Below are positions 58,264-64,000 of a stretch of DNA of 64,000 nucleotides, in pieces. Position 1 is the stretch's first letter. Each line of letters begins with the position of its first letter. This DNA comes from Streptomyces sp. H39-S7 (GTDB taxonomy: Bacteria > Actinomycetota > Actinomycetes > Streptomycetales > Streptomycetaceae). The stretch spans positions 124,001 to 188,000 of the forward strand of contig NZ_JAPVLU010000007.1 of NCBI RefSeq assembly GCF_027158205.1, in the 5' to 3' direction. Below the pieces are notes generated by a model that worked only from the letters and a program-made list of their open reading frames with translations, searched no databases and was not told where the DNA came from. Position numbers and translations under genes: made by a program.

Positions 58264-59154
58264 ATGTCGCAGAAGAAGCCAGTGCCGCCGACCTACAAGG
58301 ATCGCCTCCTGGAGCAACTCGCCCTGATAGAGCAGGATTACGTCACAGTCGTGGAATCTTCACAAATCCGCTACGTGAACCCGAACCGGCGGGGCAGCAA
58401 CGTCTTCGTCGTCGGCGCTGCGAATTGGGGATGGGAGCCGAGCGGGCCGGAAATGGAGGCCCAGCGCATGGATCTGCTGGGGCATCTGCGGGACTGGAAG
58501 CCGCGCTTCTGCCTCCTGTTTCCGCACCCCACGCCCGAGGTGAAGAAGAAGCTGAATCGTAGCCTCAAACACATGGAGAACTGGCTGGTCCGCCCCAACA
58601 AATGGGATCAATCCATCCCGCAGTACGTTCCCGAAGCCGTTCGGCTCCTGCGCGCCTCGGTTGAGCAACTACGCGAACTCACCGCCCTGCTGCCTGCGGA
58701 TCCGTGGCCAGTGCGTCTGGTCGTCGACACCAATGTACTGATCGACGACCCCGATCTTGCGATCTTCACGGACCAAATCGGTTCCCGTTACATGGCCCAC
58801 CTCTTGCCGGTTGTACTGCGCGAACTGGACGATCACAAACGCGCCGGCCGTAACGAGACGCTGCGCGAAGCCGCTAGAAAGGCTGATCGTCGCCTCAAGG
58901 GCCTGCGCACCGGAGGTGATGTCACCCGAGGCGTGCGTGTCTCTGGCGACGTCCACGTTGTCTTCGAGCACATCGAGCCCAAATCCAAGTCCTTGCCCGA
59001 CTGGCTCGACCTGGCCGTTCCCGACGACCGCTTCGTCGCCTCCGCACTTCTCCTGCAGTCCCGGCATCCCGGATCCGCCATGTTCGTTGCCACCAGCGAC
59101 ATTAACCTGCAGACCAAGCTGTCAGCCATCGCGCTGCCCTTCATCGAGCCGTAG
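58264..59154 (+). CDS. PIN-domain protein
   Basis: About 296 residues. The N-terminal 150 residues are helical and basic, without a recognised family. The second half is a PIN nuclease-like domain: RLVVDTNVLIDDPDL (first acidic residue), VVLRELDDHK (acidic cluster) and PDDRFVASALLL with FVATSDINLQTK, which resembles the PIN domain fused to PhoH-like ATPases. A metal-dependent RNase is the expected activity. No small antitoxin gene precedes it, so a standard VapBC pair is unlikely. The ATG at 58264 has GGGAG too close for a standard site; a GTG at 58246 or a leaderless start is possible. Confidence 0.75.
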   Translation: MSQKKPVPPTYKDRLLEQLALIEQDYVTVVESSQIRYVNPNRRGSNVFVVGAANWGWEPSGPEMEAQRMDLLGHLRDWKPRFCLLFPHPTPEVKKKLNRSLKHMENWLVRPNKWDQSIPQYVPEAVRLLRASVEQLRELTALLPADPWPVRLVVDTNVLIDDPDLAIFTDQIGSRYMAHLLPVVLRELDDHKRAGRNETLREAARKADRRLKGLRTGGDVTRGVRVSGDVHVVFEHIEPKSKSLPDWLDLAVPDDRFVASALLLQSRHPGSAMFVATSDINLQTKLSAIALPFIEP

Positions 59155-59326
59155 ACGATCCACAGCTGGACCTGAACGCTGTCTCTCCGGAAGGAGCGCA
59201 GCCACGGGGGCCAACGCCGATCTGGTCCAGGAGATCGGAGACCACCAACCACCACCAACCAGGGGCGTTCGAGGGGTACCTCTGCCCCGGGACCGTCGAT
59301 CGGGCGCGTCCGCCGCGATGGTGGAC

Positions 59327-59566
59327 TCAGCGGGGTGTGCGACCGATGAGGGTACGAAGGACCGGCACGCTGGGACCAGCGCCAGCCAGCCCGGCCAGAA
59401 CGGCACCGGCGGCCGGGACGCCTGTGAGCGCTGTAAGCCCACCCGTAACGAGCCCGATCACAAGGGCGGTCAACAGAACCACCGTTGTGTGCAAGGTCAG
59501 GAAAGGCGGATCGGGGACGAAACCCCCGGGGCTGCTGTGGTGGTTTGGCGGCATCATCTGGGTCAT
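59327..59566 (-). CDS. Small membrane protein, hypothetical
   Basis: A 79-residue protein from the ATG at 59566 (MTQMMPPNHHSSPGG), with a Pro/His-rich N-terminus and two hydrophobic segments (TTVVLLTALVIGLVTGGLTA and VLAGLAGAGPSVPVL). A weak AGGGTG precedes the ATG. Proteins like this are frequent in Streptomyces; function unknown. A longer frame to 59710 exists but its extra part looks noncoding. Confidence 0.5.
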   Translation of the reverse strand: MTQMMPPNHHSSPGGFVPDPPFLTLHTTVVLLTALVIGLVTGGLTALTGVPAAGAVLAGLAGAGPSVPVLRTLIGRTPR

Positions 59567-59757
59567 GTGTTCACCCTGACCGTCAGCACTGCTGTGACCT
59601 GCACGGATCAGCCAACTCAGCCGGAGCGCGATCACAGTAGGGGCGACATCGAACTTTGCCGTCCAGCCCGTAAGTTTCGTGCAGTTCAGTAGAGTTCGAC
59701 ACTGTTTCACAACCTCGGCTCTACTCTGCTACCGACAGTACGAACGGGGGCAGCAGG

Positions 59758-62019
59758 ATGAAGGATGAGACACCCACAGGCGGCTCGTACGAGGACGCCT
59801 TGAGAGACTTGGGCCAGGCTCTCAGTGCTCTACGCGCCGAGCGGGGCGGCCAGTCATACGACCGCATCCGCGCCCGTGGATTGAAGATCCTCGAGAACTC
59901 CGCCCAGAGCGCATGCTCCAAGGCCACCATGAGCAAGGTGTTCGGGGGCGAGCAGTACATCTCCCTGGACAAACTGATGTGGCTGGTGCGCGCCGTCATG
60001 TCCTGGGACGACTGCGCCGACGAATGTGACCCGCCGGGCCGTCGCGACCCTGAGCTCACCCCGTGGAGGGAGAGGTGGCAAGGTCTCAGCTCGAAACGCG
60101 CTGCAGCTCGCCGGCCGCCGACTGCCCGAGAGATCCCGACTCCCTTTGATCTACCCAGCCCACGAACTGTTGCACCTGTCGCGGAGGAGGACGGGAGAAG
60201 CCGCCCACTCCTGTCAGTCGGATCACCGGATCTGGCCGGAGTGAAGACAATGGCCTTCTCTCCAACGGGACGGCAGTTTGCCATCGTCAACGCGAGTGGC
60301 ACTGCGCAGCTGTGGGACAAGGTGACTCACGAACTTCTCGGAGACTTAAGGCCCGACGAAGAACATCCGCACGGCCCTGTCGTCTCGTTAGCCTACTCAC
60401 CCGACGGGAACCAACTCGCCACCGCGGACGAGGAAGGCCGCGTGCTGCTCTGGAACCAGGCAACCTTGCTTCCGTCTGGTCCCCCGTCAGATGGCGGGGA
60501 TGTCGTCGAGGCCGTCGCCTACTCACCCGATCAACGGACTCTCGCCACAGTGAGCTCGAACGGTATCGCCCGTTTGCGAGACTCCAAGGACCTCACGACC
60601 CGGGCCGTTTTCCACCCGCGGGAGCACCGGCGCTTCATGTCTGTCGCCTTTTCCCCGGACGGGCAACTGCTTGCTCTCGGCTGCGAGACCGGAGAGGTCG
60701 TGTTGCACGACCTCGCACAGGACAAGGAGGCAATCTCCCTGGTTCTTGAGCGTGGTCCGGTTGTCTCCGTCGCGTTCTCGCCAGACGGACGTCTCGCAGT
60801 AGTAGTAGACGACGGTGCCTTGTTCGTGCTGGCCAGGTCGTTCCGCGACGTCGACGCAGAGCTTCCGCCCGGTGGTGACACGTCTCCCGTCATATCAGTG
60901 ACGTACTCGCCAGACGGACAGCTAGCCACAATTGGGGCCGACGGAGTTGTCCGCATGTGGCAACAGCCTGCGGATGAGCCCCCTCTGTCCGGGGATGGGG
61001 GCCCTCCGGCAGCGATGCCGCTAGCAGCGCGCGCTGTGGTGAACGGCGTCTACCTAGGCCGGCCGGTAGCTCTTGACCCGCCCCTCCACTGCCTTCGAGA
61101 TGTTCTGTCCGTCGCGTTCGCTCCCTTCGGCGAGTTCGTGGCGGCTGGTGATGCGGTCGGGAATCTGAGGGTGTGGGATGCGGTGTCGCGCGACATCGAG
61201 GCCAGTCCCGACCGTGAAACCGGGACGGAACCCGCGGGGATCACATCGCTCGTCTTTTCTCCTCAAGGACACTCCCTCATCACCACAGCTGCGGACGGAC
61301 GCGTGCTCGCCTGGTCTGCAGACGCTTCCGCGGGAGTTGTGGGGATCGGCCAAGAAGAGCCTCTCGTGCTGGCCTCCGGCACGGGGGTAGCAACCCAGGT
61401 CCAACACGGCCACGCCCCTACGTCTACACCAGGCGCTGCGTTCTCCCCAGATGGAACCATTTTCGCCTTCACTGACGAGCACGAAGCGGTAGCCATTCGT
61501 ACTCGTGGGCACAACGGGACGGCAACACATCCCCTTCACGGATTGGTCAGCAAGGGAGCTTTGGCCTTCTCTCCAGATGGCATGGCGTTTGCCACTGTTG
61601 GGGACGGACTTGTGCATTTATGGAACGTCTCGACCGCCAGGGAAATCGCCTACCTGGAACACGACCAGGTGACGTCGCTGGCTTTCTCTCCGACCGGCCG
61701 ACGGCTCGCCATCACTACAGCAGACGGCAGCGTGTATTTCGCTGAGAGCGTGCATCTCGCTGACGGGGCGACCCGCTCGAGAGCCACTACCAGAATCTGC
61801 AGTGAAGGCTCAGGCGCGATCGCCTTCTCACCCGATGAACGAGTTCTGGTAGTTGGCCTGGCCGACGGAAGTGTCGAGATCTACGATGCCGAGACTGGCC
61901 GCTCCCTGAGTAGCACTCTCCGCGTCGGAGCGCGGGCACCTGTCGCCGCACTGGCATTCTCCCCGGACTCCTCTGTCCTGGCTGTAGCAAAGGACTTGCA
62001 CGTACACCTAATCGCATAG
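59758..62019 (+). CDS. Helix-turn-helix protein fused to a WD40 beta-propeller
   Basis: A 753-residue protein with no signal or membrane segment. Residues 1-105 are a helical XRE-like domain (LGQALSALRAERGG, ATMSKVFGGEQYISLDKLMWLVRA) as found at the N-terminus of many Streptomyces signalling or conflict proteins, where it is normally followed by an NTPase or kinase. Here a 50-residue linker leads directly to about 13 repeats with the AFSPDG-type strand (residues about 160-753), enough for one large or two seven-bladed propellers. No Walker A or kinase motif is present. GGGGG precedes the ATG. Likely a scaffold or sensor; partners unknown. Confidence 0.85.
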   Translation: MKDETPTGGSYEDALRDLGQALSALRAERGGQSYDRIRARGLKILENSAQSACSKATMSKVFGGEQYISLDKLMWLVRAVMSWDDCADECDPPGRRDPELTPWRERWQGLSSKRAAARRPPTAREIPTPFDLPSPRTVAPVAEEDGRSRPLLSVGSPDLAGVKTMAFSPTGRQFAIVNASGTAQLWDKVTHELLGDLRPDEEHPHGPVVSLAYSPDGNQLATADEEGRVLLWNQATLLPSGPPSDGGDVVEAVAYSPDQRTLATVSSNGIARLRDSKDLTTRAVFHPREHRRFMSVAFSPDGQLLALGCETGEVVLHDLAQDKEAISLVLERGPVVSVAFSPDGRLAVVVDDGALFVLARSFRDVDAELPPGGDTSPVISVTYSPDGQLATIGADGVVRMWQQPADEPPLSGDGGPPAAMPLAARAVVNGVYLGRPVALDPPLHCLRDVLSVAFAPFGEFVAAGDAVGNLRVWDAVSRDIEASPDRETGTEPAGITSLVFSPQGHSLITTAADGRVLAWSADASAGVVGIGQEEPLVLASGTGVATQVQHGHAPTSTPGAAFSPDGTIFAFTDEHEAVAIRTRGHNGTATHPLHGLVSKGALAFSPDGMAFATVGDGLVHLWNVSTAREIAYLEHDQVTSLAFSPTGRRLAITTADGSVYFAESVHLADGATRSRATTRICSEGSGAIAFSPDERVLVVGLADGSVEIYDAETGRSLSSTLRVGARAPVAALAFSPDSSVLAVAKDLHVHLIA

Positions 62020-62289
62020 GTGCCCCGCATCAGCGAGTCCGAGGCAGTCTCAGGCGTTCTGAGGCATCAGCTCCGACTGCCCCAGAAAGCCTGAGACAGG
62101 TACAAGCCGCTGTCATCCAATCAAGGCGTTTGCCAGTGAAGCAGCCGTTCGGGCTCGAAGTAGCAGCACGGAAGACTCGATGAGCGCTGCGCCCGACTGA
62201 CAGCCTGCGCGGGGCCGTATCGCCGGGAATCCCGGAGCGATGTGGTGCTCTTCGGCGGCGTGCTGCCCTCTTCGCCTCACGGCGGAGTC

Positions 62290-62647
62290 ACCCCGCGGGG
62301 GTACTTCATGGACCAGCAGACCGCCGGTCAGTTCCCGGCCGACGCCGAACGCCGCGCCAAGGGCCTTCAATGGAGCCATTGCGCTCGTAGAACGCGACGA
62401 GTTCGCTCCAGTCGCCCGCCCAGCAGTCGACCTGCAGCAGCCGCACGGGAGCCCGCCGTGTCTCCTTGGCCGCGTGAGCCAGCAGGGCCGCTCCTGTGCC
62501 CCGGCCCGTGTGGCGTCGGTCGGCCACTACCTCTGACGTCGTGAGCTGAGGAGTCTGGGCACCTGTGCGTGGGGGTATCGGCACCATGTTCTGCAAGAGC
62601 CGCTGAACGTATGTCGAGTGCGCCGGCTGACGTTCTGCGACTCCCAA
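62290..62647 (-). pseudogene. Frameshifted GNAT acetyltransferase remnant
   Basis: One frame encodes the acetyl-CoA loop and core of a GNAT enzyme (VVADRRHTGRGTGAALL, then LLQVDCWAGDW and FYERNGS). At about 62370 the homologous reading moves to another frame that gives FGVGRELTGGLLVHEVPPR, the usual C-terminal end. The first 30 residues have no clear homology. The gene is therefore broken by a small indel and probably also shortened at the 5' end. Confidence 0.6.
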
Positions 62648-62864
62648 CGTCTCAACCGCTTACTGCAGCTGCGCCGGGTCGTCGAGCCCGTCGCGTTGCC
62701 CTGGTCCGGGTCGCCATCGGTGTCCCGTTGCGACCTCGTCTCGAACTCACCCAAGCCCTGCAGATCTTCGTGCTCGCCGGCACCATAGAGCACTCGCTGC
62801 CTGCAACGGGTGGTCTCCGATCAGAGCGGCGCGCCGCTCTAGAACCCGGCGAGTAGCGGTCGCC

Positions 62865-64000
62865 TCAGGAGCTGCCGATACGGTTCGGAAGGTCGACACC
62901 ATGCGAGATCACAGCGTCGTAGGTGATGAACAGCTGAGAAGGAGCGGACACCCGGATACTCTGAACCTTCATAGCACCGACGTGCTCCACGCTCATGACC
63001 CTACGGGAATAGGCGTCACTCTTCGATGAGTAGGCAAATGACTTTGCTTTGCGTTCACAGCCAGAATGGGTTCGTTGTTAGCCCGCATACTCCATTGAAC
63101 TGGTAGGCATCCTTTGCTATGCGCATTTCGCCTTGGTATTTGTATGTCTTGGAAATTAAAGATATTTTTGCACGTCCTCCAAGGGACCAGGCGAGCTCTC
63201 GAATGCCGAGGGCTAGTTCTTCCGATGCGGTGGAATAGCGTATATTGCCGTCCTTCTTGATTGAACCGTCCCCGTCCATGAGGCCCCGAAGCAGTTCAAG
63301 GCGGTTCTCCGTGTCCGCCCGTAGGTAAATCTCCGGAATGAATTTCGTGTCCGACCTAGTTCCCCAGAGCCTCAAGGCTCTGAGCGCGGAGATAATGACA
63401 TTTCGCCCAGTGGTGTTACGGCCGATCTGCGCCCCGCCCCAGTTCCCGACACTGATTCGAAATTTGATGTTATCTGGCTTGGGATTGGAAGGCTTGACGG
63501 TCACGCCTTCCGGTAAGATGGATGCAACACGTTGGACGATGGCTGAGTCACCACTTGCGAAGGTGAGAGTTTCGTCGGACAGGCTGCCCTCGGCGAGCAA
63601 GATTCCCATGAGGTAGGGGTGAATGGGAAGTTCGCTAGCAGCATCGTACGTAAACGAAACCGGCTTCGGTAAAAGAACTTGCCAATATTTCTTGTCGACT
63701 CTTTTCTTCATCTCCAGCGTAGAGACGATCTCAGTCTTCCGTCGGTTGTTAGAGTCCCGCGCCGATATCTCCCAGGCCTGGCCCAGGCTGGCCAACGCCT
63801 CGGTATCGTCCTGAAGTCGGATGCGGTAGATGTCGTTGACACCTCCTCGGTAGAGGGCCACGACCGTGGAGTCCTGGCCACAGGGGTCGATTAGCCGGTC
63901 GCCGATCGCGAGGTCCCGGTTGGCCACCCAGCCATGCGTGCTGAGAATCGGCGCCTCCAAGGGCAACCCCGCGGAATCCCGGTGCCTCTGTCGCGCGAGG
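62865..64000 (-). pseudogene. Degenerate intein with LAGLIDADG homing-endonuclease motifs (runs off window)
   Basis: A frame open from the right edge encodes an intein-like N-terminal Hint block (LPLEAPILSTHGWVANRDL, GDRLID) and two LAGLIDADG motifs (LMGILLAEGSL and LLRGLMDGDGS), ending at a stop at 63055. The next frame, from 63059 to 62865, continues with the typical intein end: RRVMSVEHVGAMKVQSIRV, then LFITYDAVISHG. So an indel near 63060 split it. The residue where Cys1 should stand, just before LPLEAP, is Gly, and the terminal His-Asn is His-Gly with no Cys, Ser or Thr after it. Splicing should be impossible. The DNA is much AT-richer than the surroundings, a sign of transfer. The host extein cannot be named from the 11 visible codons. 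Confidence 0.75.

Noticed and set aside
58264..59154. PIN-domain gene as a VapC toxin
   Set aside because: It is twice the size of VapC and no small antitoxin gene lies upstream.
1..64000. CRISPR arrays, rRNA, tRNA, complete insertion sequences
   Set aside because: No regularly spaced repeats, conserved RNA gene cores or transposase genes were found by eye on either strand.

Overview
The window is GC-rich chromosomal DNA from a Streptomyces or close relative. Codons end almost always in G or C, starts are a mix of ATG, GTG and TTG, many genes overlap by 4 bases, and the families (discoidin-type glycanases, DUF574 methyltransferases, sedolisin with Kelch repeats, a KstR2-type locus) are typical actinobacterial ones. 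No rRNA, tRNA, CRISPR array, integrase or complete insertion sequence was seen. From about 58 kb rightward the sequence becomes less GC-biased and carries orphan and broken genes, which suggests an accessory zone.

Layout. 1-4.6 kb: sugar ABC importer resembling YtfQ-YtfR-YtfT-YjfF (minus strand, cut by the left edge). 5-12.2 kb: secreted glycan enzymes (a GH16 glucanase with three discoidin modules, a beta-helix protein with two discoidin modules, a NodB-type deacetylase) with a three-gene ArsR operon between them; the two discoidin enzymes share an upstream GAGAGCGCTC-type palindrome. 12.4-21.1 kb: panD, a LuxR-type regulator, a 1382-residue sedolisin/Kelch protein, a conserved unknown, an ArsR-type regulator and a beheaded alpha/beta hydrolase. 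21.2-36.2 kb: a specialised-metabolism-like tailoring cluster with three SDRs, a BBE-type flavoprotein, a small calycin-like barrel, two P450s, a ferredoxin, duplicated double-SnoaL genes, a MarR regulator with a candidate operator, a quinone oxidoreductase, an MFS exporter and a methyltransferase, but no scaffold-building enzyme. 36.2-39.3 kb: trypsin-like protease, DUF309 protein, L,D-transpeptidase, a 31-codon ORF behind an ECF-type promoter, and a free-standing PcrA/UvrD tail domain.

39.7-51.1 kb is the best defined system: a steroid C/D-ring (HIP) catabolic locus matching the mycobacterial KstR2 regulon in content and partly in order: two acyl-CoA dehydrogenases (one FadE30-like), IpdF, KstR2, FadA6, then IpdC, IpdB, IpdA and EchA20 divergent from two SDRs resembling Rv3549c and Rv3548c. 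Both divergent promoters carry nearly the same KstR2-like operator. An atypical adenosine-deaminase-like gene sits inside it. The CoA ligase FadD3 is not in the window.

51.2-57.8 kb: a lipoprotein protease, a divergent LysR/cupin pair, glyA behind a ZTP riboswitch, and a TetR/GH1 beta-glucosidase pair around a perfect palindrome. 58-64 kb: a PIN-domain protein, a small membrane protein, a 753-residue helix-turn-helix/WD40 protein, a frameshifted GNAT remnant, and a decayed intein with LAGLIDADG motifs that has lost both splice junction residues and is frameshifted before its C-terminal blocks.
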